Source: Flaveria trinervia (Eukaryota; Streptophyta; Magnoliopsida; Asterales; Asteraceae). From it: DNA of 64,000 bases. A model generated the notes under the pieces. The model had not been told where the DNA came from. It saw only the letters and a list, made by a program, of their open reading frames with translations, and did not search any database. This document shows positions 1 to 11,865 of this stretch, one piece after another; the stretch's first letter is position 1; each line of letters opens with the position of its first letter. The stretch is taken from NCBI GenBank assembly GCA_025506515.1, contig JACCIX010000582.1, positions 1 through 64,000 of the forward strand, read 5' to 3'. The translations under genes were made by a program, and so were the position numbers.

Positions 1-257
1 GAGTGATATGAGCAATTGAATGGAATGTTTGATTGATTTGATTAGAAATATTCTCCATATATAACATTCCTAGAAATCAGAAATTCATATTCTCTCCCTA
101 TAACCGTATGCGATCTTAACGCTTACATATATGTTTGCTTGCTACAATTTGTCTAATTCGTTGTGTATTCCGCTGCTTTACATTCTGATAAACATCAAAC
201 TTGTGATCACTGATCCTGTCAGAAGCTCATCTTCACAAGTTCCACACCTAGGTGATC

Positions 258-1948
258 TTATAGACAAAATGTGTGTGGAGGAGCTCTCTCATTTGATCCT
301 AGTCCCTGCTTGTTTTGATAGCACACTTTGTTGTGCAGGGATGAGGATATCATGTTCTTGAAGGTCTTTTCTTCAAGAACACACTTGTCTGCCCTAGCTT
401 TGCTGATCACAAGCTTAGCCTGGCACTCAATCAGCTTGGTTATGAGATCCTTGATTGGAGTCCTAAAATATGTATGCTCATGTTTTAGAACTGAAATAGT
501 TTTCTCTAAGTCCTCTATCTTTAGTTTATAATCATTTTCAAACTTTCTAAAATCAGTTTTTAAAATGTTTAAGGACTCAAGATCAGATCTCATTTCCAAG
601 TTATAGGACCCGTATCTATTAACTTTAGCAACGCATTCACAGATATAGAGATGTTCCAATACCTTGGCTACATCATGATCTGCTATTAGTGCTTGGTTTG
701 GAGAAGCATCTTCCACCTAAAAGCTCCAATCAAAGCCTCCATCTTCAATAGCAACAGCAGCCTGCTGCTTTGGCTTCTCATTCTGGGGAGCCTTGTTAGT
801 GTAGTTGGGTGGACTGTGTTTGGCCACCATTTGTTCTAGGTGCCTTACACTCCCTGGCAAAGTGGCCCATCAAGTTATAGTTGTAACACTTGACTTTGCC
901 TTTGTCCAGGCCACACTTTCACTGGTTGCACTGCTGGGAAGCTTCCTTCCAGTCCCCTTGTAGAACTTCTTGGCTCTATGAGTGAGAAGAGCCATATATT
1001 GGACTATCTCCATGTACTTTAGATCATCTGGATGGATACAGTCCAGGTCTTTACGAGTGAATAGAAAGCTGCCCCAACTTTCATCAGAAGACACACAAGC
1101 TTGAGAAGAGCTTGTCTCTTGGAATGGGCTTCCTTGAGTGTAGTTCTCCCTTGGTGTCTCTGGGAAGGTGATGAAAGGACCTTTGGTGAGTTGTCAGGGT
1201 AGCATATGAGATGATGTTAGGGTCTAATCTACCTTTCAACCACATGAAGGGCTAAACCCATTTGATTGTTGGAGTTGCCAGATGAACCTTGCATGTCATC
1301 TCCATCTGGTAGTCACTAAGAATCCCATATAACTTTGTCAGAGTGAGATTTTGAGATTCTCAGTCCTTTGATAACCACACAGTAGTGTGTCCACTGCCTA
1401 AGAAGTGAGGACATGAACTTCCTTACAATGTCTCTGTTTTCAAGAGGAACTCCTCCATCCACAAGGGTATCCACAATCTCAACATACCTGAAGTATTGCT
1501 GAGTCATGGTTTCACCTGCTTTGAAGGTGAAGTTTTCAAACTGCTACTTCAGGAGATCCTTTTTGTTCTCCTTAGCTTTAGAGGAACCCTCATACATCAG
1601 TTTCAATGCATCCCACAACTGCTTAGCTATTTTGCATTTCATGAAACCTCTGTATACATAGTTTGGAAGAGCAGTCTAAAGGGTTGTCATTGCTTTTCTA
1701 TCAATCTCTACTCTCTTCCTGTTTTCATCAGAGTAGTTTGCCACAACCTTAAGGATCATACCACCACCAGTAGCAGAAGGGGTGCTTGGTATGTAAGGTA
1801 CATTCTCAACAGACTCCCACATTCTTACATCTAGAGACCTGATGAAACCTTCCATTCTTAGGCACCGGGTGTCAAAGTCATCAAGAGTGATCAATGGGGA
1901 CTTGTTCATGGTTCCAGTTTCCATATTAGTTTTGGAAATGGATGCCAT
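258..1948 (-). pseudogene. Copia gag of element Z, broken
   Basis: This is the structural Gag that forms the virus-like particle of the retroelement. The start is the ATG at 1948, 70 nt inside the PBS. Pieces at 1948-1676 and 1507-1316 lie in one frame separated by stops, and carry the UBN2 gag domain (DDFDTRCLRMEGFIR near the N-terminus, then IAKQLWDALKLMYEGSS in the reading between the open pieces). A second frame holds 1094-870 and 716-258. A CCHC knuckle near 836-895 reads C-Y-N-Y...GHFAREC, so its second cysteine is Tyr. The last piece (716-258) is a charged, leucine-rich coiled coil. Stops and at least one frameshift make it non-functional. Confidence 0.75.
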
Positions 1949-2017
1949 TTGAAAAGTTTAGTATTTTTGTCCGTGAGGGATCTTAAGATGGTGAGATCTT
2001 ATATCAAGTGCCTGAAA

Positions 2018-2029
2018 GCTCTGATACCA
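2018..2029 (-). other. Primer-binding site of element Z
   Basis: On the minus strand this reads TGGTATCAGAGC, complementary to the 3' end of initiator methionine tRNA, the usual primer of plant Copia and Gypsy elements. It lies 2 bp from the end of the LTR at 2032. Confidence 0.85.
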
Positions 2030-2031
2030 AA

Positions 2032-2841
2032 TGAAGGACCGTTGAAGGATGGTCAATACAACACATAACACAAAAGGAGAGTAACTAAACTTAATCAAAC
2101 AGTAATCTGGATTAACCACAGGTAAAGACATTAAGAAACAAGTAATTAAGCGACTGAACACAAGAGAAAATACACAAGGAGATGGCTTTCAAGATTGTAG
2201 TATATTGTCTTCTCAATGTTCTATTACAAGTGTTACAAAGCATAAAGGAATGTTTCAAGAACATGAGATACTTATACTACATCCTACAGCCGGCCATACT
2301 ATGAAAACCAACTGGATACAATTGACTAGACACAACACAAAATAAATTGTAGAGTCAAAAAGGCAGATTGCCTTTTTGACTTTGTGACTATGACATGCCA
2401 TAGCTCACATCTTTATCTATTACAAAAAGGATAAAGTACATAAAGTAGAAAGTTTATAGACTCAAGACCTCAATGTACAATTACCAAAAGCATGGACCTT
2501 TTCACAACTCGTGTAAGTTGATGACTTTATAGAGTTGCAGCGGAAAGGGGTCCAGCTTTATGGAAAAGTACATCAGATAAAGCATGTTGTTAAAAGTCTT
2601 TGGAAGAAATCTGTCTTCAAGAGTTGAGCTTTGGAAGACTTTGTCTCTGAAGCTTCGGAAGACTTCATCTTTGCTTCAGAAGATATTGGTCTTGACTTTG
2701 AAGATTTCACACTTAGAATCTTTCACACTTAGAATATTTCTGTTGCTTGTGTGAAACTTCTGAAGTATTCTTCTTTAGTACTTGTGCAGCATACATGCAG
2801 ATAGACTTTGGTTGCTTCAGCCTCTTCAAATATTCTTTACA
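2032..2841 (-). repeat. 5' LTR of Copia Z
   Basis: On the minus strand it begins TGTAAAGAATATTTG (from 2841) and ends GGTCCTTCA at 2032 beside the PBS, giving 810 bp with TG...CA ends. A TATAAG motif at 2276-2271 (minus) is a plausible TATA box. It aligns along its length with the pieces 3673-4180, 6410-6469 and 42911-43097, the split 3' LTR of element C. That alignment fixes both ends. Confidence 0.8.
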
Positions 2842-3672
2842 ATATGCATCAATTTGAAATTAAAACAATTTGAGATTCAAATGTGCATAAAGGTGCCAAT
2901 TTATGCAATCAAGAACCAAAGTTAAGTATATGATCAAAGGGGTTGACCCATCCAAACCATTTGGCTATTCTTACCCATATGAATATAGCCTTACCCAAAT
3001 CAACTTCTTAGTTCATATTAAATGACTAAACCAAACCAAACTTATACACATGGGTCAAAATTACCATAGTTATAAATTCAACCCCCATAGTTTTGAGAAT
3101 ACTTAATTTGTGAAACCAATATAAAGATCAACTTAAAAACATTATAGAAAATGAATTAGCAATACAAGAACCTTAAATTCCAATAAAAGAAATCTTAACA
3201 TTGATGTTATACTTACACTGTCATTGAGTAGTACTTCAACTCCTCATCAACTATCTTTTCATGAACCTCAACAATAGTACTAATATTCAGTACTTCCTAG
3301 CTGACACAGACACTACATAACTGCATAATAAATTATCATTGTAACTTTGATCTAAATAATAAAGTTAAAACTATAATTTCAGTAAAGAATTAAATACTCA
3401 ACCTAACATTAACCCAGTTAAGTTTAACCCTCTTGTTAGATCCCATTTGTGCATTGTACAAGTTCATTTGCCCTACAAAAATTAAACAATATATCATAAA
3501 CCAATTTATGCAATGTACAAAAGTATTACCCTACCACTAGTTTGTATCACTTACACATTAATAACTTGCCTTAACTATGAATTAGTTGTTGTAACCTGAA
3601 GAGAATCACGATAATAAGGTAGTTATTTTCATGTGAAGTATAGCCAACACCTAATGTCTTTTGCAGGACTGG
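2842..3672. other. Spacer between Copia elements Z and C, no gene seen
   Basis: About 830 bp of AT-rich DNA without a convincing reading frame or a match to other parts of the window. It lies outside both LTRs and may be the oldest host DNA here, or the remains of an older element. Confidence 0.5.
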
Positions 3673-4180
3673 TGAAGGGGTTCAATGTAACAGTTTCACA
3701 ACGTTAGAAGAGACTTAAAACACTTACTGGATCAAATAAGGAACCAGCTATATTGAAACAAAGAACACAAGTAAAAAACAGAACAAGAACAAGATAATTT
3801 GGTCTCCAAGAATGTTGTATGTTGCTCTCAAGTTCTCTTTTATACAAAGCTTAAATCATATTACAAGTACCTGATATACTTTATACTACATCCTAAAGTC
3901 GATATACTTTGAAAGCCAGTTGAAAACACAAATCAAGACAACAAGATCAATGTAAAGTTAAAAGGTAGATTGCCTTTTGACTAGTGACTATGACATGCCG
4001 TAGCTCACATCCTTAGCTAATCCAAAAAGGATAAAAATACAAAAATAGAAAGTTACAGACCATAAGACTTTAATCTACAGTTGACATAAGTAAGGACTTT
4101 TCCCCAACTTATGTAAGTGGGTGAGTCTTCGGAAGTGGTAGCGAAAAGTGGCTCAGTCTTTATCAAAAGTAAGTCAGAGT
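3673..4180 (-). repeat. 3' LTR of Copia C, segment 1 of 3
   Basis: Starts TGAAGGGG, like the TGAAGGACC end of the Z LTR, and follows that LTR to the insertion point of solo LTR A. It includes the conserved block TATGACATGCCGTAGCTCAC (3989-4008). The left border is inferred from the Z alignment. Confidence 0.75.
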
Positions 4181-4330
4181 TGTAACGCCTGGAATAAAGT
4201 TGAAATGAGTCAATTAATAATAAGGGGCTTAGCTGAGATTATTTAAAGAAAATAAGCGGGTAATAGAGTATGGACCAAGTAGACCTCGCGGGATATGTGT
4301 TTGGCGAGTTTAAGATCCCGGAACGCCCAG

Positions 4331-4340
4331 TATATATATA
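4331..4340 (+). promoter_or_regulatory. TATA box of solo LTR A
   Basis: TATATATATA, 150 bp into the LTR and followed by CGGACCAGCTTGAGC, is the only strong TATA motif in the U3-like part of this LTR. Confidence 0.5.
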
Positions 4341-4724
4341 CGGACCAGCTTGAGCAACTCTCATTTGCAACTCAACACCCCATTTCTAAAGAGAGAATGT
4401 AGAGAGAGAAAGTGGAGAGAATTGAAGATTCAAGGCTCGGTTGATCACGAGATTGAAGATTGGTGTTCGTGGGCATCCAAACAACAAGAAACACCAAGAA
4501 TCTAGGTAAGAAATATCATTTAATGGTTTCTTTTGATGTAAACCTAGATTTTAGGGCTTGGGGTTTTTTAAAGTGGCAAAGATTCACCTAAAACTCATGT
4601 TTTTTGTGTAAGAAAACATGTAAGAAGGTTAGATATAGCTTATTGGGTGATAAACCAAGGTTTTGAATGTAAAAGATTGAAGTTTTGGATAAAAAATGGG
4701 TTGGTTCGTAAGTTTCAGCCCGTT

Positions 4725-4910
4725 CTGCGAAAATAAGGGTTCATCCAGCGAAATTGCGTAGTCGTCCAGCGAAAATATGAAGACTTCGTGTGAAACTATG
4801 GAAAGTTGGGCGAAATTAGCAGCGAAACTACCAGCGAAGGTGGCAGCGATACTGCTGGTGAAACTAGCAGCAAAACTATTGATCTTGTAGCGAAATTAGT
4901 CAGAAATTAA
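4725..4910 (+). repeat. Degenerate CCAGCGAAA repeat array in solo LTR A
   Basis: About ten irregularly spaced copies of (C/A)(C/G)(A/G)GCGAAA, for example CCAGCGAAATTG, CCAGCGAAAATA and GCAGCGAAACTA. They lie downstream of the TATA box, so they would be in the transcribed part of the LTR. Unit spacing is roughly 12-25 bp. Confidence 0.6.
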
Positions 4911-5164
4911 CTCCTTTGAGTGTTAACTTATCTGCAGGCTATGTAGTGCAACCCTTGCTTTGAAAGCTTGATTGAGAAGCTACTCATCGAGTCCAGGTGA
5001 GTTCTAGATCCCCTATTTAAAGGTTTTAAACTTGTTTGGGGCTGGAAATGCATACTAAATATACGATTTAAATGACCAAGACTTTAAGAGGTTTTAATAG
5101 TAAGATTGATTTTTCTATGAGGAAATGTGCTATATAAATGTTCTAAAATAAAATATTTTCACGC

Positions 5165-5275
5165 TGACCTGGCAGCGCGACCCCAGCCAGGGGAGTTGCC
5201 CCTTGGACCCCACTAAGGGCTGCTGCCCCTAGGTACCCACTGTTAGGGGTTATCGCCCCCGAACCCCTGCTTTCC
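5165..5275 (+). repeat. GC-rich GGGG/CCCC block in solo LTR A
   Basis: Repeated GGGGTTGCCCCTTGGACCCC-like units, three imperfect copies, each able to fold on itself. It stands out sharply from the AT-rich surroundings. Similar motifs occur in LTRs of plant chromodomain Gypsy elements as I recall them. Confidence 0.55.
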
Positions 5276-6409
5276 CGCGAAGGATTAGTTATGTTTTATG
5301 ATGACTTATACTTGTTGTGCATGTGTAGGTGTATATGAATAGGCGATGCATGATGTTTATGATGATGTCTGATGGAGTATGTGATGTTTATATGGTGCTA
5401 TGAATGTTCATGTTGTATTATTTCGTCACTTACGTGTTATGAGTATGAAATGAATGAAAAGTATTACATAACGTAAAGCGAAAGCTAGTGATAATGATAA
5501 GTGGAATGTAAAGTAAGAATGAATGCATGCATTAATGAACAAACAAATGTAAGAAAGTCTTGCAAGCTATGTATGTAGGTTCACACCCAATGAAAGGTAT
5601 TAGCTCACTGTGTGCGGGTTAGTTACCCGAGAAGGATGCACACTGGGGTTTAATTGATTGACCATACGTATGGGACCCTTGCCGCTTGCCCTAGGTACTG
5701 GATTTAGCTTCGTGCATAATGTTCAAGGTCTATGATAGACCTCAGGCCCAGTAACCAGCTTCGTGCATGATGTTTGGGGTATAGCACATGGCATTGGTCT
5801 AGAATGAAAGATGAATGATAATGATGAGCATACTTGCCCCAAACCCTTGGGTCAGCTTTGTGCACAATGTTCGGGCTACAGTACATGTCATCGAAAGTTA
5901 AAGAATGTACGAATGATAAGTAAGGATGATTATGAATGAAAGTGAATGATAATGATGACCTAAGATGATGAACGAACAAAAGTAATGAATGAATGATGAT
6001 AAACAATAATAATGCTATTATCTATGTGTATGTATGATGTATGATCACGTACGATAGTAAGAAAATGTTTTAAATGAAAGTAAAGCATAAATTATTTTAA
6101 AACTAGAACTCACTCAGCAATGCTGACTTTTATGCATTTTTCCAGTTGGCAGGTAATGGTTGCTGAGGATGGCACGGGGGCTACTTGGCTTATTTTGGAT
6201 GGCATTCATCTTATGTTGCGACAATGTTTTTGCATTGTAATACCAACAACCGATATTTGTAACGAATGTTGTATTATCTTGCAAAAGCGATTATTTATAT
6301 GAACTGAAATGGTTGTTTAAAATGATTCCGTTGCAACGTTTTAGTAGGTTAATGGTTGTTTATGTGCGATGATTGTTCACTATGAGCGTCCCGGGATCAA
6401 GGCCTTACA

Positions 6410-6469
6410 GAGTAAGCATGTCTTCTCTGTCTTAAGAAGAAAATAGTCCCTTGGCTTCGTGAAACTTTG
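6410..6469 (-). repeat. 3' LTR of Copia C, segment 2 of 3
   Basis: Sixty bases stranded between solo LTR A and Gypsy B. They align with the Z LTR just after the part covered by segment 1 (AAGCATGT...GAAACTTTG), showing that A and B inserted 60 bp apart in the same LTR. The last five bases, CTTTG, are the left target duplication of B. Confidence 0.8.
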
Positions 6470-8464
6470 TGTAACACCCGGTTATTATTTAAAAAGAAAA
6501 GAAAGATAAGAGTTGAAGAATAAGAAAGGAAATGTCAATAAAACCCAAGTTGAGGGGTTAAAAGTGTAAAAAGGACAAAACTAGACAAAAGTTGGTGTAA
6601 AGGTGGGCATGGCCACCCACTCTCACTTCACATCACTACTTTTCTTCAGTTTAGAGAGAAAGAGTACAGAAACACTCTCAGTTAAAGAAGAAGAAAAAGA
6701 AGAGATTGAATTCAAGATAAGAATTCAAGGTTTTTAAGTGTTTATGACGGTTTTATCTCGGTTACATGCTTATGTGCTTATATGCTGTGTGTGTGTCTGT
6801 GTGTGTGGTTTTGGTGTGTTTTTAGGTGTTTGAACCCATTTGCAGAAAGGGATAGAAGGAAGATACACCCATGTGGCACCAGGTGAGTTCTAGACCTTGG
6901 TTTTACTTGTTTTAAACTCTCTTTGGGGCTGAAAATGTATTAAAATGATTTTACAATGTTTATGTATGTATACCCGTATGTATTATGCATGTTTGATGAC
7001 GTTCCTTAGGTGTTATTATGTTGTTCATGCTTAGAATGACCTTGGTAAGCATAGAACAAATAGGCTTGATGTTTGGGTTCAAAAATATCCTAGAAACATG
7101 TTGAGCAGAAGGTTTATGCTCCTAGATAAGGCTCATGCGCCTGGGAATGCCTTAGAAGAATTTAAGTGTAACCCATGCGCCTGAACAGTAGCCCATGCGC
7201 CTGAATTTTGCCTTAGAAATGATAAGTGTATCTCATGCACCTGAACAGTAGTCCATGCGCCTAGAATATTAGTCGGACGACTAAGTGTAGGCCTATGTGC
7301 CCGAATAGTGCCCATGCGCCCAAGTGGCCCATGCGCCTAAGTGTCCATGCGCCTGAATTGTTCATGCGCCTAAGAGTTAAAAACAGCTAAGTGTTGGCTA
7401 ATGCGCCTGTATAGTAATGAAACGCCCAAACAGGGCTCATGCGCCCAAATAGTGTCTAAGCGCCCAATAGTTACAATTATTACAGAATTCTTGGGAGTTT
7501 GTGTTCCTATGGTTTTGACCATGGTTTGACTAGGGTTTATTCATGATGGGTTTCATGCATGATTATGATTGCCCTATGATTGTTCCTTATTATTATTACT
7601 ATTATTATTATTACTTATAGTGTGTGACTTTAGTGGTATCTTTATTATAATAATGTAAAGTATATTGCAATAATAAAGAGAAAGAGAAATAATGAAGAGA
7701 AGAGGAACATTAATAAAATGTTAACAAGTCTTGCAAGCTTACAGGAGGTACACGACCGTGTTGTCGTTAGCTCAACTGTGCTGCGGGTTAGCTACCGTAT
7801 TATGCACACAAGGCCAGTCAATTGAGATTGGCAGGACCTTTGGAGTTTACCCTAGTTGATTGGGTCGGCCTTGTATACAGTAAACAGAACCCTCTTAAGG
7901 GATATAGATGGCCCATCACCAGTTTTCACCGCACATACACTTTAGGGTATGCTCACTGGTCCATACAGATAGTGAAAGATAAAGATAAAAGAATACAGAG
8001 TAAACAAGGCATACAGTAAAGAGAACAAATAGTATCTGTTCATATAGTTAATGCGTGCTCGCATACAAAGTAAAGAGTTGTATTTCACAGAAAGAGTATT
8101 TTTCATATACAACATACAGAAAGTATTTTATTACTTTTAAAACTAGAACTCACTCAGCAACGCTGACTTTTATACATTTTCAGTTGGCAAGTAATTATTG
8201 CTGAGGATGGCACGAGGTGAAGCTACTCGGTAGGGAAAGACTGACATCCATTTGTATCTTGTATTGCTGTTGTTTTGTAACAAAGTTAAACAATTCTTTT
8301 GTAATCAGTCAAACAATAGTGTATTGCTCAACAACAGTGCTTTAAAAAGAAATGAATGGCTTTTGCTATAATATTCCGCTGCTTGAGTTTGTATATTTAT
8401 AATATATAATGTATTAAATGCTGTGGTTGACCAACTGTGAGGTCTCCGGGAACGAGGCCTTACA
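6470..8464 (+). repeat. 5' LTR of Gypsy B
   Basis: Starts TGTAACACCCGG and ends GAGGCCTTACA four bases before the PBS; 1995 bp. It pairs with 41329-42910. The 414-bp difference is explained by one deletion in the 3' LTR (positions 7292-7705 here). It holds a TG-rich stretch near 6786 and an array of CATGCGCCT repeats. Confidence 0.92.
7112..7462 (+). repeat. CATGCGCCTGAA repeat array in the 5' LTR of B
   Basis: About fifteen copies of (C)CATGCGCC(T/C)(G/A)AA, often followed by CAGTAGC, irregularly spaced by 15-40 bp. The same array is present but shortened in the 3' LTR (41965-42120). Confidence 0.75.
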
Positions 8465-8467
8465 AGT

Positions 8468-8480
8468 TGGTATCAGAGCC
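8468..8480 (+). other. Primer-binding site of Gypsy B
   Basis: TGGTATCAGAGCC, complementary to the 3' end of initiator methionine tRNA, three bases after the LTR end. Confidence 0.92.
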
Positions 8481-8777
8481 AAAGTTTAAACTGAAAATGG
8501 GACAAATGGAGGGATGTCAGCCCAAGTAGCTACGTGTCATCTGGTATGTCTTTTCTTAATGATAACCGGTATTATGTGCGCATGCTATTTGATTTATGTG
8601 CTCTTAGTAGATTTAGATACTGATTAAGTCAGGATAGGAAATGCTTGGGGTATGAAGAGTAAAGTAAGTGGCTAATCACAACTGGCCACTTTAATTAGGG
8701 ACTTACTATACTTGACATAAACTGAGTGTTACCTTGAATGACCGTGTTAGTGTTTGAATCTTATAGCGTGTTAGAGG

Positions 8778-9920
8778 ATGGCTGGACGAAAATCTTCCAA
8801 GGCTCCTAGAGGCAGAGGCCGTCCATGTGTGACTAGGAGTAGTGCTAAGGCTCTTGAGACGACCCATGAGAACCCTAAGGTTCATGACCGAGCAAAGAGA
8901 ATGAAAATGCTAGCTTGAATGCCTTAGCTAGGGAGGCGATTGTTGATGAAGTACACCAGGTTATGCAGACAGTCTTGCCGTCTGTGGTGACTGAAGTCAT
9001 CAGGGCTGTGAGAGGCGAGGAGAGGAAGGAGAAGGAGAATAGAAAGGAATCAACGAGCAAGGGTAGCAGAAGGGAAGAGGAACAACCAGAGCATGAGGCT
9101 GTGTTATCTGATGAAGAGGAGGATGATGTAATGGGGGCAGCAACTGGAGGATGCAGTTATGGGGCATTCCAAAGGTGTAAGCCCCCGACCTTTGATGGCA
9201 ATGGCATGCGGCTGCCGCTCACCACTGGGTGAGGGAGATGGAAGCCGTCTTGGAAATCAATGAGTGTCGTGAAGACCAGAAGGTGAAGTTCGCAACTCAC
9301 TCTTTCCTTGATTCAGCGCTGTGTTGGTGGGACAATATTGTCGAAGCTGAGGGTGCCAGAGCCATCAGGAAGATGCGATGAGAGGAGTTTAAGAAGTTGT
9401 TATTGAGATGTTCTGTCCTCACCGGGAGATGGACAAGGTTCAGAGGGAGTTCTTGCAACTTGAAGCGGGAACCATGACCCACCAGCAGTACACCATAAAA
9501 TTCATGTGATGGCGAGGCTGGTGCCGGATCAGGTGACGCCGGTATCAAGGAAGATCAATAGGTACATCCAAGGACTGTCGGCTGACATTTGCAGGCACCT
9601 GATTGCCGCTCAGTCAGGTACCTTTCGATCGGTGGTGGATTTGGCAGGCAGCTGTATGATGAGCGAGGGGAGACTGTGGTGGAGATAAAGAGACGAGCGG
9701 GATGGTAAGAACTGGAATGGAAAGAGGTTTGGACATGTGTGTTTACTCCAAACAACAAGAAGGTGAAGGTGGACGACCGTGGGGTGTCGTAAAGATCAGG
9801 GCTAAGAAGGTGTAGCAAATGTGGACGGGAGCATACCAGTGAGTGCAGGATGGGAATGAATGTGTGCTTCAGGTCTGGCCAATCTGGCCACATTGCTAGA
9901 GACTGTAAGAAGCCGAGGGT
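8778..9920 (+). pseudogene. Gypsy gag of element B, broken
   Basis: Starts at the ATG at 8778 (MAGRKSSKAPRGRGRP), 300 bp after the PBS. A shift near 8915 leads into the piece with the acidic linker and KPPTFDGNG. The retrotransposon gag core (SALCWWDNIV near 9320) follows in another frame with stops. Two CCHC motifs end it: the first is partial (CSKCGREHTSEC, about 9812-9847), the second reads CFRSGQSGHIARDC (9865-9906) with its second cysteine changed to Ser. Gag would form the particle and bind genomic RNA. At least three frame changes make it dead. Confidence 0.75.
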
Positions 9921-10629
9921 GGAGAGCTCTGGAGCGGAGAAGAAGAAGCCAGAGGAAGGACGGCAGAGGGCAGGTGCTAGAGCTTACACCATGACCCGGG
10001 AGGAGGCCAGAGCTGATCCTGATGTTGTGTCAGGTATGTTTCTAGTAAACCAAACTTGTGCCTCTATATTGTTTGATTCCGGTGCTAGTAGGAGGTTTAT
10101 TTCCACTACTTTTTTTGCTAAGTTGCCTATTAGTAGTAGAAATGTCAGTGAACCATTCGATGTAGAAACCGCTATTGGCAAGTCCACGAGAATTACTGAT
10201 GTAATAGAGGACTGTGCTATAGAACTAGAAGGTCATAGGTTTGCTGCTAGGTTACACGTGATGCCCCTAGGTGGATTTGATGTAGTACTAGGGATGGACT
10301 TGTTAGCAAACTATGAATCAAACATCGTATGTCACAAAAAGATGATTTGATTAGTTGCGCCCGATGGGTATTTGGTTACGATTCATGGAGATCACGTTAC
10401 TACGATCCCGAAGGTGATTTCGATGGCGGTGACGGGGAAGTGCATGAAATGTGGATGTAGTGCCTACTTGGCATACGTGAAAGATGTGGATGCGTCGGTA
10501 CCGCAAATATCCGAGTTACTAGTGGTGTGTGACTTTCACGACGTATTCCCGGAAGACTTACCCGGCATGCCACCGGATCACGAAATTGAGTTCCAAATTG
10601 ATTTGATACCCGGTGCTCAACCCGTTGCC
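9921..10629 (+). pseudogene. Aspartic protease and linker of Gypsy B
   Basis: The protease motif LFDSGASRRF (near 10069-10098) carries the catalytic Asp, with DSG as commonly seen in plant Gypsy elements; the second conserved stretch is GGFDVVLGMDLL. The frame is open from 9850 to a TGA at 10348 where relatives have Arg (CGA to TGA), then continues in the same frame through the linker VFPEDLPGMPPDHEIEF that leads into RT. The protease would cut the Gag-Pol polyprotein. Confidence 0.8.
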
Positions 10630-11390
10630 AAAGCACCATATTGATTAGCTCCTACTGAGATGAAGGAGCTTATGAGCCAATTACAGGAGTTGATGGATAA
10701 GGGATTCATTCGACCGAGTATCTCTCCGTGGGGTGCTCCGGTATTGTTTGTAAAGAAAAACGACGAAAGTATGCGAATGTGCATCAACTACCGAGAGCTG
10801 AACAAGTTGACGGTGAAGAATCGGTACCCGTTACCAATGATTGACGACTTGTTTGACCAGCTCCAAGGTGCCAGTTGGTTCTCGAGAATAGATCTACGAT
10901 CTACCTACCATCAATTGAAGGTGAAAGAACAAGACATTCCTAAGACAACTTTCCGTACGTGTTATGGACACTACGAGTTCCTCGTTATGTCTTTTGGTCT
11001 AACTAATGCGCCAGCTGCCTTTATGGATTCGATGAATCGGGTGTGCCGGCCTATGTTGGATAGATCAGTGATTATGTTCATTGATGATATTTTGATCTAC
11101 TCAAAGAGCGAAGAAGAGCATGTCGGTCATATTCGGGAGGTGTTGGAGACATTAAGAAGGGAGAAGTTGTCTGCCAAATTCTCCAAGTGCGCGTTTTGGT
11201 TGCGCGAAGTTCAATTCTTGGGTCATGTGGTAAATCCTGATGGAATCATGGTGGACCCGGCAAAGGTGGAGGCGGTTATGCAATGGAAGTCACTGATGAC
11301 GCTATTTGAGATTCGTAGCTTCTTGGTTTGGCGGGCTACTAAAGAAGATTCATCCAAGAATTTTCCAAGATCGCTTCTCCACTAACCAAG
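10630..11390 (+). pseudogene. Reverse transcriptase of Gypsy B
   Basis: Same frame as the protease, after a TGA at 10642 (again CGA to TGA, in PYRLAP). RT signatures run in order: SISPWGAPVLFVKK, MCINYRELN, YPLPMIDDL, FSRIDLRSTYHQL (first catalytic Asp), FGLTNAPAAFMD and FIDDILIYSK near 11080, the catalytic double Asp. The frame is lost near 11330 where relatives have GYYRRFIQEFSKIASPL; that reading continues one frame over. Apart from two premature stops and this shift the domain is well preserved. It would copy element RNA into cDNA. Confidence 0.88.
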
Positions 11391-11865
11391 TTGACCCGAA
11401 AGGATGTAAAGTTTATGTGGGGTCAAGCTCAAGAGAAGGCGTTCGATGAACTAAAGGCGAGGTTGACTCAAGCTCCTATTCTGTCATTACCCGATGGAAG
11501 TAAAGATCTACTAGTTTATTTTGATGCTTCCTACTCAGGGTTAGGGTGCGTGTTAATGTAGAGAAGGAAGGTTATAGCCTATGTATCCCGACAGTTGAAG
11601 GTTCATGAGGTCAATTACCCTACTCATGACTTGGAGCAAGCAGCCGTGATCTTTGCACTAAAGATTTGGAGGCACTATCTGTACTAGATGAAGTGCACCA
11701 TTTTCACTGATCACAAGAGCTTGAATTACTTCTTCGAGCAAAAAGAACTGAACATGAGGCAAAAAAAGGTGGTTGGAACTCATAAAAGACTATGATGCGG
11801 ATCCACTATCATCCGGGCAAGGCCAACATGGTGGCTGATGCCCTTAGCCGAAAAGAGAGGCCCAA
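11330..11865 (+). pseudogene. RNase H and connection of Gypsy B
   Basis: Reads YFDASYSGLGCVLM, then a TAG (CAG to TAG), KVIAYVSRQLKVHE, FALKIWRHYLY, another TAG, and FTDHKSLNYFFEQKELN. It resumes in another frame with YHPGKANMVADALSRK, the conserved end of the RNase H/connection region. It would remove RNA from the RNA-DNA hybrid. Two stops and one shift disable it. Confidence 0.8.

Larger units (their letters stand above)
1..2841 (-). mobile_element. Copia element Z, 5' part (gag, PBS, 5' LTR), cut by the window edge
   Basis: The order read on the minus strand is 5' LTR (2841 to 2032), primer-binding site (2029 to 2018), then a decayed gag from 1948 down to about 258, continuing off the left edge. 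The gag style (UBN2 domain, CCHC remnant, then a long coiled coil) resembles SIRE-type Copia elements. Its LTR is a diverged relative of the 3' LTR of element C, which starts 831 bp to the right in the same orientation. The 3' half of the element lies outside the window. Confidence 0.8.
4181..6409 (+). mobile_element. Solo LTR A (Gypsy, chromodomain-clade type)
   Basis: A single 2.2-kb LTR starting TGTAACGCCTGG and ending GATCAAGGCCTTACA, with no internal region. It interrupts the LTR of Copia C. AGAGT precedes it and (A)GAGT follows it, a target duplication perfect except for one base shared with the terminal A. It resembles the LTR of Gypsy B, most clearly at AACTCACTCAGCAAYGCTGA (near 6110 here, 8150 in B), so it comes from a related family. 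Solo LTRs arise by recombination between the two LTRs of a full element. A TATA run (4331-4340) lies upstream of a pyrimidine-rich leader. Confidence 0.85.
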
